From: Parablautia intestinalis
GTDB lineage: Bacteria; Bacillota; Clostridia; Lachnospirales; Lachnospiraceae
Direction of reading: 5' to 3'
NCBI GenBank assembly: GCA_003612395.1
Contig: RAYQ01000012.1
Span: 62,001-126,000, forward strand
DNA length: 64,000 nucleotides
The notes beneath the pieces are model-generated. The model saw nothing but the letters and a program-made list of their open reading frames with translations, had not been told where the DNA came from and made no database searches. Below are positions 25,715 to 36,071 of this stretch, piece after piece; position 1 is the first letter of the stretch; each line of letters starts with the position of its first letter. The position numbers and the translations under genes are program-made.

Positions 25715-27310
25715 TTACTGGACCGGTTCTTGTGCCGGCTCTGCCTGTTCCGGCGCTGGCGCTTCCCCTGCCGGGGTTCCCTCAGGCGCTACCGGCGCAG
25801 GCGCTCCTTCTGCCGGTACACCCTCAGCCGCTGCCGGTGCACCCTCAGGCGCTGCCGGAGGCGCTGCTCCGGCCGCAAGAGCGGATGCCACACTTCGAAC
25901 ATGATCAATATTGTTAGTGGCAACAGCTGCCATAATTGCTTCATATGCACCCGGGTCGGCTGTCCCTACCCCTACGGTAGCTGTCCTTGGCGTTACCTTA
26001 TAGGAGCTGGAATTGATCATCTCCCGGCTCACTTCTGTCCCGTTTTCCGTGACTACTTTCCAAAGATTTGCCTTATATCCTATGTGTGCGGACTGAACGG
26101 AAACAGAGCCGATGGGCAGGGAAGCATTTGTATAGATGACCTCCGAATCGGGATATGTTTTGCTGACTACCTCGCTCTCATACCTCACCTGATGTCCACT
26201 GTCCCTGCTCTCCAAACCATATATCGTAAAAGTAATTTGCTTATCATCTGTGGTAATTCCCTCAATATAAACCGGTGCCTGCGTATTATTAACAAACTTA
26301 AAGTCTTTTCCTGAAGATTCCGCAATGGCTGCATCTGCGGAAGGATCCACATATGTAACAATCATGGAATGATTATGCCTTTCCGTGACTTCCAGCTCTG
26401 ACAAAAGCACTGCATTATATAAAGTGGTGGAAACCTGACAAATACCGCCGCCTAAACTGTCTACCACCTGACCGTTCAGATAGGAGCCAGCCATGTAATA
26501 TCCGTTCGCCTGTGAGAACGGCGAAACAGCTTCATAAGTGGAAAACTCATCTCCCGGATATAATGTGATCCCGTTAATAAGCGCACAACCGTTTCGTACA
26601 TTTGCGCTTCGGGACGGCCCGGAAGTTTTAAAACTGGTCGTAAAGGTGCCAAGAACATCCTTTACCTTGGCAAGTTCTTCCTCCGTTCCCCTTGCCTCAT
26701 CCACTCTTACTACCAAATCTAAAGAGGCATCCTCTCTGTTCCAGCCTTCGCGAAAAAAGTCACAAATAAGCGCTACGGAGGCATCCTCATCAACTACCTG
26801 TCCGGTCTGCCCCTGCTTCACCACAAAATGACCATCCTCTCTTGAAAGAGTCGCATCAACTGCTTCCAGATTGTATACGGAACACTGCTCTGTCAAAATC
26901 TGCCTGATCAGATCTTCATCAACGCCAAATTCCAGATCAAATACTTTATTTTGATACTGCAGATCCTTTGCTGCTTTATAGCGCTGCACCACATTGCCGC
27001 TTGACCCAATCCCTGCTGCTTCCTCTATAATTTCCTGATTACTCCAGTATACCCCCAGATCAGCCGGGGTAATCTGTACTTCGTTTCCATCCACGGCAAC
27101 CAGCGTAATCATCATGCCGCAGATGCTGTCCACATAATCTTCCACCATGCTGCGGGCTTCCTGAGTGGTTTTTCCCCCAAGGGACATGTCTTCCACATAA
27201 ACTCCCGTCAAAATCCCGCTCTCCTGAGCGGCTTTTACCTGCATCTGCGGAAAGCAAAATATGCAAAATGCAAACAAAAAACAGACAAATCCTTTCACAA
27301 ATCTACTCAT
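25715..27310 (-). CDS. VanW family protein with peptidoglycan-binding-type domains and Ala/Pro-rich tail
   Basis: 531-residue exported protein. Residues 1-28 form a signal peptide (FVCFLFAFCIFCFPQMQVKA). Two copies of a YoaR-like putative peptidoglycan-binding domain follow to about residue 215. The VanW domain then runs from about residue 220 to 370, with the signature LYPGDEFSTYEAVSPFSQANGY and GGGICQVSTTLYNA. The last 65 residues are almost only Ala, Pro, Glu and Gly, probably a wall-spanning or disordered tail. VanW proteins are found in cell-wall contexts, but their activity is unclear. A 35-residue membrane peptide gene lies 46 bases upstream. Confidence 0.9.
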   Translation of the reverse strand: MSRFVKGFVCFLFAFCIFCFPQMQVKAAQESGILTGVYVEDMSLGGKTTQEARSMVEDYVDSICGMMITLVAVDGNEVQITPADLGVYWSNQEIIEEAAGIGSSGNVVQRYKAAKDLQYQNKVFDLEFGVDEDLIRQILTEQCSVYNLEAVDATLSREDGHFVVKQGQTGQVVDEDASVALICDFFREGWNREDASLDLVVRVDEARGTEEELAKVKDVLGTFTTSFKTSGPSRSANVRNGCALINGITLYPGDEFSTYEAVSPFSQANGYYMAGSYLNGQVVDSLGGGICQVSTTLYNAVLLSELEVTERHNHSMIVTYVDPSADAAIAESSGKDFKFVNNTQAPVYIEGITTDDKQITFTIYGLESRDSGHQVRYESEVVSKTYPDSEVIYTNASLPIGSVSVQSAHIGYKANLWKVVTENGTEVSREMINSSSYKVTPRTATVGVGTADPGAYEAIMAAVATNNIDHVRSVASALAAGAAPPAAPEGAPAAAEGVPAEGAPAPVAPEGTPAGEAPAPEQAEPAQEPVQ

Positions 27311-27356
27311 ATTCTCCTGTTCCCCTTAAACCTTAATAATTCACCTGCTAATTGAT

Positions 27357-27464
27357 TTAATGCAAAAAAGATGCTATAGTTGGAACTACCATAGCAAGTA
27401 TCAGCAATACAATGATAATGGATGATACGACTTTTTTACTTTTTTTACTGTAAAAATGAAACAT
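27357..27464 (-). CDS. 35-residue single-pass membrane peptide
   Basis: A small reading frame with a very good ribosome binding site: GGAGG, six bases, then ATG at 27464. The peptide starts MFHFYSKKSKKVVSS, a Lys-rich cytoplasmic end, continues with one membrane segment (IIIVLLILAMVVPTIASFL) and ends in His. It is encoded just before the VanW gene in the same direction. The Lys-rich start plus one helix resembles Prli42-type stressosome-anchoring miniproteins, but the similarity is only architectural. The ribosome binding site and codon composition argue that it is real. Confidence 0.6.
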   Translation of the reverse strand: MFHFYSKKSKKVVSSIIIVLLILAMVVPTIASFLH

Positions 27465-27529
27465 TCCAATCCTCCATATTTCCAATAACCCACAAATTTT
27501 TCAATCTGTTCTTTGAAAGGATATTATAT

Positions 27530-28150
27530 ATGAAATTCCCCTTTTTTGCAAGTTTTATCGTATTTTGCCTATGGCTCTTATATGAAATAAAAAAGAGCCG
27601 GAATGCTCAGGAAAAATCCAACGAAATGTTTTGGCAGCGGGAGGCCGAAGCCAATAGCACACGCCGGAAATCCCTGGACAGCCTTGCTTATATCCGTATT
27701 CCCTTTGAAGCCCTTCCCATGGAGCTTTTAAAAGACGATCCGTCCGTTTCCGAATACCACGAAACCCTGCGGGAGCTTTCCAAATCGCCCATTGTCAATT
27801 TTACCGGCATAAGCAATACCGATTTAAAGCTTATGTACGGCGCTCCCAATATTACCCTTTTGTCCCGCTATGATCAAAGCTATACCTTCCTTGTCCGAAC
27901 CCTTCAAAACTGGGGCCAGACCCTTTACGAAAGAGGCTATACGGATGAAGCTTGTCAGGTGTTGGAATTTGCTGTAGAAACCCGCACGGATATTACTGCC
28001 ACTTACAAGCTGCTCGCATCTATTTACCGGGAGAAAAATCAGCCGGAAAAAACCGCTTCTCTTATTCCCATTGCCGAGAGCTTAAATACGAGCCTTTCCG
28101 GCCATATTGTGGCTATGCTCAAAAAGGCCGGACAGGAACCGGAAACATAA
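27530..28150 (+). CDS. N-terminally anchored protein with TPR-like C-terminal half
   Basis: 206 residues from the ATG at 27530 (AAAGGA upstream). One membrane anchor at the N-terminus (FPFFASFIVFCLWLLYEI) is followed by a charged segment and, from about residue 120, helical pairs typical of tetratricopeptide repeats (YTFLVRTLQNWGQTLYERGYTDEACQVLEFAV, then TATYKLLASIYREKNQPEKT). It would present a protein-interaction domain to the cytoplasm. No specific family recognised. It is convergent with the alpha-galactosidase gene, and 28151-28299 holds nothing else I can identify. Confidence 0.7.
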   Translation: MKFPFFASFIVFCLWLLYEIKKSRNAQEKSNEMFWQREAEANSTRRKSLDSLAYIRIPFEALPMELLKDDPSVSEYHETLRELSKSPIVNFTGISNTDLKLMYGAPNITLLSRYDQSYTFLVRTLQNWGQTLYERGYTDEACQVLEFAVETRTDITATYKLLASIYREKNQPEKTASLIPIAESLNTSLSGHIVAMLKKAGQEPET

Positions 28151-28294
28151 GGGTTCCTGCAAAGGTGTGGCAGATAGCTTATAATCATTTTATGATCCCT
28201 AAAGCCTTTCTATGACTATTCTTTTTTTCGCATTCCATTGTCCCGGATTTAGTCCCGGAAATCCGCCCCCGACAAAGGCGCTCTCATCAAAAAC

Positions 28295-28356
28295 GTCCCG
28301 CAGCCGTCCGGCTTAAGGTTCTGCATTTATTGCAAAGTCCCGGCCAGACGGCTGCG
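28295..28356 (-). terminator. Probable terminator of the alpha-galactosidase gene
   Basis: Arms GCAGCCGTCCGGC (28300-28312 region) and GCCAGACGGCTGC (28343-28355 region) pair over at least 10 bases with a 30-base loop. On the minus strand GGGACGTTTTT follows. It is 25 bases past the stop codon. Confidence 0.6.
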
Positions 28357-28379
28357 ATATGACTATCATTCATTATGTT

Positions 28380-30569
28380 TTACTCTTGTACAAGGTGTAC
28401 CAGTTTCCCCAAAAAGTCTCCTGACATAACCTGCATACAGATTCCGGCATACATCAGACTGTCTCCGGTTAAAACCATGTCCTCCCCCTCTATACGGTAA
28501 CGCTTATCCGGTGCAAGCCCCTTCAATCTTACAACTCTGCTGTGCCTGCTTGGCCCCCCAAGGACCTGTATCCATGTCACCAGACTTTCCTTTTTGTCCT
28601 TAGAGACCACCTGCCAGCAGTCAAAAAGATGATTGTCCTGATAAGATTCCAGACGGTAATAATCACCTTCCCGTACCAGATCGTTATACTTATGGTAAAG
28701 TGCAACCTGATCAGGGATCATCTCTCTGTCTTTATCCGGAATTCGCGTTACATCCAGCTCATAGCCAAAAGTACCGGCAAGGGCAACATACCCCCTTGTC
28801 TCGAAAGGTGTTGTCCTTCCCACCGCATGATTCGGGCAGTCGCTGATATGGGCGCCCATTGTGGAAAGGGGATAAATCATTGCCGTCCCCTCCTGGATCG
28901 CCAGCCGTTCAATTGCGTCCGTATCATCCGAGCACCAAATCTGAGGGCTGTAGTAAAGCATGCCCGCATCAAATCTTGCACCTCCGCCCGAGCAGTTTTC
29001 CAATAACACATCCGGGAAATTTGTTACCAGTCGCTCCTGCAGCTCATAAACGCCCAGCATGTACCGGTGCGCCAGCTCTCCCTGTCTTTCCGGCTCCAGG
29101 ACTGCGCTGCCAAGATCGCTTAAAGGACGGTTCATATCCCATTTTACGTATTCAACATTAGCGCTTTTTAAAACAAGCTCCATTTGATTCCAAATATTGT
29201 CCACCACTTCTTTTCGGGAGAAATCAAGTACGTACTGTGTCCGTACCATACCCGGTGTTCTGCCCGGTACGGCAATCGCCCAGTCTGGATGCTCTCTGTA
29301 CAGATCAGAGTCAGGTGAAACCATTTCCGGCTCAAACCAGATACCAAATTTCATGCCAAGCTTATTCACCTCATCCACCAGATAAGAAAGGCCTCCCGGA
29401 AGCTTTTGCTCATTCACCTGCCAGTCTCCAAGGGAACAGTTATCCAGATTACGTTTTCCAAACCATCCGTCATCCATTACCAGCATTTCGATCCCAAGGC
29501 CCGCCGCCTGTTTTGCGATAGATAAAAGCTTTTCGGTATCAAAGGCAAAGTAAGTTGCCTCCCAGTTATTGATAAGAATCGGCCTTTTCTTATCTTTATA
29601 CTTGCCGCGCAGCACATGATTTCTGATGAACTCATGATAATTGGCCGTCATCTTGTCGATTCCCTCAGCAGAATAGGTAAGTAGCGCCTCCGGCGTATAA
29701 AACGTCTCTCCTGGTGCAAGCTTCCAGCAAAAATCCTTCGTTCCTATTCCGGCCTGCCACCGCACACAGTTAAACTGGTTCACCTCCGCCTGCATATCAA
29801 AATTCCCGGAATACATCATCTGCACGCCGTAAATCTCCCCCTGATCCCAGGTGCAGTTCTCGGTCATCAGCGCCATAAAGGGATGATTCTGATGGCTTGA
29901 CTCTCCTCTTCCGGAGGATGTTCCCTGATAGCCTATGCCCAGCTTTCTTCTCTGTTTATGGCGTTCTCTTGCCCAGGAACCGTGAAGCGTAAGCATTTCG
30001 AAGTCCCGATTGTCCATATCTATTGACATTGATGCGGCTTTCTCGATAAAAAATTCTTCACTTCCATCATTTTCCACAGCCACGTGCCGTGTAATCACAT
30101 CTTCCTTTTCAAACACACAGTAGCTTAAAATCACTTTTAAATTGAGATGTTTATCAACGCAGACAATCTCAATCGTGCTGCAACCTGACTCCCCCGCAAA
30201 AGAAGTGGGCAACCCCGGTATTTTTTTCTTTCCCTCAAAAATCTCATGAGACACATAATGCAGGCCGCAGGCACGATGTCCATCCTTTGTACGGATCTTC
30301 AGCGCCGCTTCCCGATAGTCCCCAACTCCATGAGTAGGATACTCCGTTGCAAACGTATCCAGAAACGATACCCTCTCTCCTGCATTCCTGGAAGGAACAA
30401 AAGGCGGCTCCTCCACACGAAGGAGATGTCCCAGCCTGTGATCGGTTATCCTTTTTCCGTAATAAATGTGTCCCGGAAAATTTTCCTCATCCACTATTCC
30501 GATTAAGTAGCTTGTGCTTGCCGTGTCCAGTTTAAAAATTCTCTCCTGTTCAAAATATGTAATTCCCAT
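28380..30569 (-). CDS. Alpha-galactosidase, glycoside hydrolase family 36
   Basis: Removes alpha-1,6-linked galactose from raffinose-type sugars or galactomannan oligosaccharides. It is cytoplasmic (no signal peptide) and 729 residues long. The GH36 beta-sandwich N-terminal domain is followed by the barrel with MLVMDDGWFGKR near residue 365, the nucleophile Asp in YVKWDMNR near residue 480, and the acid/base Asp in WCSDDTD near residue 545. GGAGGG lies six bases before the ATG. The leader carries a hairpin and a palindrome at 30642-30664. A disrupted LacI regulator gene lies upstream. Confidence 0.95.
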   Translation of the reverse strand: MGITYFEQERIFKLDTASTSYLIGIVDEENFPGHIYYGKRITDHRLGHLLRVEEPPFVPSRNAGERVSFLDTFATEYPTHGVGDYREAALKIRTKDGHRACGLHYVSHEIFEGKKKIPGLPTSFAGESGCSTIEIVCVDKHLNLKVILSYCVFEKEDVITRHVAVENDGSEEFFIEKAASMSIDMDNRDFEMLTLHGSWARERHKQRRKLGIGYQGTSSGRGESSHQNHPFMALMTENCTWDQGEIYGVQMMYSGNFDMQAEVNQFNCVRWQAGIGTKDFCWKLAPGETFYTPEALLTYSAEGIDKMTANYHEFIRNHVLRGKYKDKKRPILINNWEATYFAFDTEKLLSIAKQAAGLGIEMLVMDDGWFGKRNLDNCSLGDWQVNEQKLPGGLSYLVDEVNKLGMKFGIWFEPEMVSPDSDLYREHPDWAIAVPGRTPGMVRTQYVLDFSRKEVVDNIWNQMELVLKSANVEYVKWDMNRPLSDLGSAVLEPERQGELAHRYMLGVYELQERLVTNFPDVLLENCSGGGARFDAGMLYYSPQIWCSDDTDAIERLAIQEGTAMIYPLSTMGAHISDCPNHAVGRTTPFETRGYVALAGTFGYELDVTRIPDKDREMIPDQVALYHKYNDLVREGDYYRLESYQDNHLFDCWQVVSKDKKESLVTWIQVLGGPSRHSRVVRLKGLAPDKRYRIEGEDMVLTGDSLMYAGICMQVMSGDFLGKLVHLVQE

Positions 30570-30584
30570 TCTTCGCCCTCCGCA

Positions 30585-30607
30585 TACCGCAAGCTATGCT
30601 TTCGGTA
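30585..30607 (-). promoter_or_regulatory. Hairpin beside the ribosome binding site of the alpha-galactosidase gene
   Basis: TACCGCAAGC (30585-30594) pairs with GCTTTCGGTA (30598-30607) with one mismatch and a 3-base loop. On the minus strand it is followed directly by GCGGAGGGC, the ribosome binding site. It aligns closely with the hairpin at 11481-11504 before the lipid kinase gene. Confidence 0.6.
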
Positions 30608-30641
30608 CTACACCAACATATACCTCATTCCTGTTAATTAC

Positions 30642-30664
30642 TTATGTACTTCATATGTACATAA
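30642..30664. promoter_or_regulatory. Palindrome, candidate regulator operator for the alpha-galactosidase gene
   Basis: Perfect 8-bp arms TTATGTAC (30642-30649) and GTACATAA (30657-30664) with a 7-base centre, in an AT-rich stretch where the promoter should lie. Candidate binding site for the neighbouring LacI-type protein, though it lacks the central CG typical of many LacI operators. Confidence 0.4.
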
Positions 30665-30705
30665 TTAAATATATATGCAATATCCAAAATATGCAAGTAA
30701 AACAA

Positions 30706-30778
30706 ACGCCGACACGCTTCGCGAGCCAGCTTATTGAACAAACGCCGACACGCTTCACGAGTCGGCTTATTGTAATAA
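30706..30778. repeat. Two copies of the 37-bp tandem repeat family
   Basis: Units at 30706-30741 and 30742-30778 carry CGCTTCGCGAGCCAGC and CGCTTCACGAGTCGGC followed by TTATTG. The second unit has changed both arms of its hairpin together (GCCGAC with GTCGGC), so pairing is kept. As at 4454-4490, the block begins immediately after the T-run of a minus-strand terminator. Confidence 0.85.
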
Positions 30779-30803
30779 AAAAGAGCCGGTGTAAAACCGA
30801 CTC
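30777..30803 (-). terminator. Terminator of the LacI pseudogene
   Basis: GAGTCGGT and ACCGGCTC arms (one mismatch) around a 5-base loop, followed on the minus strand by six T. It lies 25 bases past the reading-frame end. Confidence 0.85.
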
Positions 30804-30827
30804 TGTTCATTCTGATTAAGTTATCTC

Positions 30828-31849
30828 TCATTTATGTTTAATAGAAGATTTACGTATAATAACTTCCCCCGAAACCACGATTTTTTCGTAGGGAGCGGCC
30901 GGGTGGGCCATTCTCCACAGAAAACATTGCACCATTCGCTTTCCCAGCCACTTAACATCAACATTCACTGTTGTAAAAAAGGGATCCAGCATCCCTTCCT
31001 CGTCATTGTCAAAGCCTGTGACTGCCACATCCTCCGGCACTCTGATTCCTTTCCTGCGCAGTGCCTGTGTCAGATATTTGGCAATTTCATCATTTCCGCA
31101 CACCACCGCCTCCGGTAGTACCGTATAACTCTCCACAATCCTTTCAAAGTTCCCGGGATCATAAAATTCTCCGCCTATGTCGGACTTTACCAGCCGGGGA
31201 TCCGGCTCAATGCCTGCCTGCCGCATGGCAAATAAATAACCCTCAAAACGGTCATGCATCGTCTCATAGGCTCTGCTGTTTTCATTCAGGAAACCAATTC
31301 TTCTCATGCCCTGATCAATAAGATGGCGCGTGAGCAAAACAGTGGGCTGGAAGCTTTCCGGTTCCACAACATCCCCAATTTTTCGTTGGTGGTATTTTTA
31401 TAATCGTCAAGAAGAATTACCTGTATTCCCATCTGTCTTATTCTGCGCACATAATCATGATCCAGCATCTTGACACAGAAAACAGCTTCAACGCCCTCAT
31501 CTAATCCCGAGGGAAGTATTTTTTTCTCCTCATCTTCCCTGCTTATTACTGCCACACGGGGCCGACAGTGATTTTTACAGGCCTCCTCCGATATTCCGTT
31601 AACCACCTTATCCCAATATACTGCCACATCGGGTTTACGCACAATCACCACCTGATGGGGCGGTGCTTCCTCCTGCGTCTGCCCGTCATCCTGCGGCGGG
31701 CTCTCAATATATCCTATTTCTTCGGCATACCGCAAAATTCTTTCACGGGTTCTGGGCGTAACCAATTCATTTCCCTTTAAAGCCATTGAGACCGTATTTC
31801 TGGATAGTCCCAATTCTCTGGCCATACTTTGAATTGTTATTTTCCCCAT
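30828..31849 (-). pseudogene. LacI-family regulator broken by a one-base frameshift
   Basis: The N-terminal frame (start ATG 31849, GGAGG six bases upstream) encodes a LacI helix-turn-helix (ITIQSMARELGLSRNTVSMALKG) and half of the sugar-binding domain. After KNTTNEKLG the frame is lost. The continuation, DVVEPESFQPTVLLTRHLIDQGMRRIGFL and the rest of the ligand domain to 30828, is in another frame. One missing G in the GGGG run at 31373-31376 explains it fully. It may be a true mutation, a phase-variable tract or a sequencing error. It would regulate the adjacent alpha-galactosidase gene. Confidence 0.8.
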
Positions 31850-31918
31850 CAGCCACCTCCATGCACCCATACCCTGTCATCATAAAAAACTGTCTTTTTA
31901 TCCTTATTCTTCCAAAAT

Positions 31919-33082
31919 TTATTTCCAGAACTTCTTTTTCTTTGCCTCTTTGCTGTTATCGCTCTTTTCTGTCCTGGCATTTTTTGAAGCGTTTAAGCTG
32001 TCACCCGTCAAAGCGTCAAACTGCCGCAGCAGTTCTTTTGCCTCATGAGACAGTTTCTCAGGGGTCTGGATTACTAATGTAACGTAATGATCTCCTCGGA
32101 CATCTTTATTTCTCAGAGTAGGCACGCCTTTACCTCGCAGTCTGACCTTCGTATCCGTCTGAGTGCCTGCCTTCACTTCATAAATAACCTTGCCGTCTAC
32201 CGTATCCACCATAACATCGCCGCCAAGAGCTGCAACTGCATAGGAAATCGGCACCGTGGAATAAATATTGTAATCCTGGCGTTGAAAAACAGGATGACGC
32301 CCTACAATTACTTCCACAAGCAAATCCCCTCTGGGGCCTCCGTTTACACCCGGCTCACCTTTATCACGAATGCGCACGCTCTGTCCGTTATCAATACCTG
32401 CCGGAATGGATACCTGTATCTTCTTTCGGTTTGCTATATAGCCTGATCCATGGCAGTCTGCACATTTATCTCTGATAACCTTACCCGTTCCATTACATTC
32501 CGGACAGGTCTGTACATTTCTCACTGTGCCAAAGAAAGACTGCTGGGTAAATACCACCTGTCCTTTACCGCCGCACTTCTGACAGGTTTCCGGACTGGTC
32601 CCCGGCTTTGCCCCGCTGCCGTGACAGGTCTTACATTCATCTTTAAGGGTCAGCTCAATCTCCTTATCAATGCCAAATACGGCTTCCTCAAAGGTAATTC
32701 TCACGCTGGTTCTGATATTAGCGCCTTTCATAGGACCGTTATTTCCCCGTCCTCTGCGTCCGCCGCCAAAAAAGTCTCCAAAAATATCTCCAAAAATATC
32801 ACTGAAATCAGCGCTGTTAAAATCAAAACCGCCAAAACCACCCGCTCCCCCTTCAAAGGCAGCGTGGCCAAACTGATCGTATTGTCTTTTCTTCTCCGGA
32901 TCGCTTAAAATAGCATACGCCTCCGAAGCTTCCTTAAACTTCTTCTCCGCCTCCGCATCTCCGGGATTCATATCAGGATGATACTTCTTGGCAAGAGCTC
33001 TATATGCTTTCTTAATGGCGGCGTCATCCGCGCTCTTATCAATTCCAAGCACCTCATAATAGTCACGTTTTTGTTCTGCCAT
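31919..33082 (-). CDS. dnaJ: Chaperone protein DnaJ
   Basis: Hsp40 co-chaperone of DnaK, 387 residues. J domain with HPD ([11 protein letters not shown]), a Gly/Phe-rich linker, four CxxCxGxG zinc repeats between residues 145 and 215 ([32 protein letters not shown]), then the substrate-binding barrels. It is the last gene of the hrcA-grpE-dnaK-dnaJ operon, separated from dnaK by 312 bases that hold an inverted-repeat element and a hairpin. Confidence 0.98.
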   Translation of the reverse strand: MAEQKRDYYEVLGIDKSADDAAIKKAYRALAKKYHPDMNPGDAEAEKKFKEASEAYAILSDPEKKRQYDQFGHAAFEGGAGGFGGFDFNSADFSDIFGDIFGDFFGGGRRGRGNNGPMKGANIRTSVRITFEEAVFGIDKEIELTLKDECKTCHGSGAKPGTSPETCQKCGGKGQVVFTQQSFFGTVRNVQTCPECNGTGKVIRDKCADCHGSGYIANRKKIQVSIPAGIDNGQSVRIRDKGEPGVNGGPRGDLLVEVIVGRHPVFQRQDYNIYSTVPISYAVAALGGDVMVDTVDGKVIYEVKAGTQTDTKVRLRGKGVPTLRNKDVRGDHYVTLVIQTPEKLSHEAKELLRQFDALTGDSLNASKNARTEKSDNSKEAKKKKFWK

Positions 33083-33114
33083 TGTTTATTCCTCCCATGC
33101 CTACAGCGCACAAC

Positions 33115-33133
33115 ATGCCGCCAAAGGCGGCAT
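33115..33133 (-). promoter_or_regulatory. Small hairpin upstream of dnaJ
   Basis: ATGCCGCC (33115-33122) and GGCGGCAT (33126-33133) with a 3-base loop, about 33 bases before the dnaJ start. No adequate T-run follows on the minus strand. Confidence 0.5.
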
Positions 33134-33234
33134 AAAATTTTTTATACTATAACACAAAAATGTGCTTTTTCACAAGCACCTTATCAAAGCTTTCCAAAGT
33201 TATCTTAAGAATTTTTCTTTTCATGTATTGGCTG

Positions 33235-33350
33235 ACAGGTCGCTCTAAGCAAAGATAAATTCAGTCGTTACCACGCTTCGCGAGTCAGCGTTTGATATGA
33301 GTTTCTCCTTGAATTTATCTTTCCTCAGAGCTATGTTTACAGCCAGTATC
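33235..33350. mobile_element. 116-bp inverted-repeat (MITE-like) element between dnaK and dnaJ
   Basis: Long imperfect inverted arms: AAAGATAAATTCA (33251-33263) and its exact complement (33310-33322) inside, continued outward by GTATTGGCTGAC against ACAGCCAGTATC. The centre contains CGCTTCGCGAGTCAGC (33274-33289), the core of the 37-bp repeat family. It has no coding capacity. I cannot see a target-site duplication. It may be a processed RNA hairpin or a miniature transposable element. Confidence 0.55.
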
Positions 33351-33394
33351 TAAAAACAAAAACTATAAAAATTAATTTAATATTCTTTCATATA

Positions 33395-35332
<1,938 letters not shown>

Positions 35333-35357
35333 TTATCTTCTTTCTTATTTCATTTTA

Positions 35358-36050
35358 TCAGCCTACAACCGCCACCATACTGTGCCTTACCACGCTGTCC
35401 CTGTAAGTATAACCTTTTTGCAGCTCCTGAGCAATTATGCCTGATTCGTACTCCCCGCTCTCAACCTGCATCACCGCATTGTGAAAATCAGGGTTAAACT
35501 CCTCTCCTACTGCCGGAATCGGCTTTACATCCATCTTCTCCAGTTCCGTGATCAGCTGCTTATAAATCATTTCCATTCCTTCTGCAAAGGGAGAACCTTT
35601 ATCCCCCTCAGGAATTGCCGCAAGGCCTCTTTCAAAGTTGTCAACCACCGGCAGGATTTTTTCTATTACGCTTTTTGCTCCTGTCTCAAACATGGCTGTC
35701 TTTTCCTTTTCGGTGCGTTTGCGGAAATTTTCAAATTCCGCCATCTGGCGCTTTACCCTGTCCTCCAGTTCTTCCACCTTTTCTTTCAGAGCATCCTGCT
35801 TTTTATCGCGGAATTTTCTTTTAGCCTTTTTGTCCGGCCTGCCTTCTTTTTCATCTTCCTCCGTACCGGATGCGGTTTGTTCCTCATTGTCTGTCTCATC
35901 AGTTCCCTGAGCATCTTCCGCTATATCTTTGGACATATCCTCAGGGTTTTCTGTTATTTCCTCTGTCTGCGCCGCAGCGTCTTTCATCTCCGGTGTTACT
36001 TCCTCTGTCCCCGGATTATCCACTGTGTTCTTTTTCATTTCCTCACTCAT
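35358..36050 (-). CDS. grpE: Nucleotide exchange factor GrpE
   Basis: Releases ADP from DnaK. 230 residues. The first 80 are an acidic, low-complexity segment rich in Glu, Asp and Thr; the long coiled coil starts near KEKVEELEDRVKRQMAEFENFRKRTEKE, and the beta domain ends with GYTYRDSVVRHSMVAVVG. I place the start at 36050 (MSEEMKK), nine bases after GGAAAGGG; the ATG at 36059 touches that site. The gene lies 21 bases after hrcA. Confidence 0.95.
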   Translation of the reverse strand: MSEEMKKNTVDNPGTEEVTPEMKDAAAQTEEITENPEDMSKDIAEDAQGTDETDNEEQTASGTEEDEKEGRPDKKAKRKFRDKKQDALKEKVEELEDRVKRQMAEFENFRKRTEKEKTAMFETGAKSVIEKILPVVDNFERGLAAIPEGDKGSPFAEGMEMIYKQLITELEKMDVKPIPAVGEEFNPDFHNAVMQVESGEYESGIIAQELQKGYTYRDSVVRHSMVAVVG

Positions 36051-36071
36051 AGGCTTCATCCCTTTCCAACC

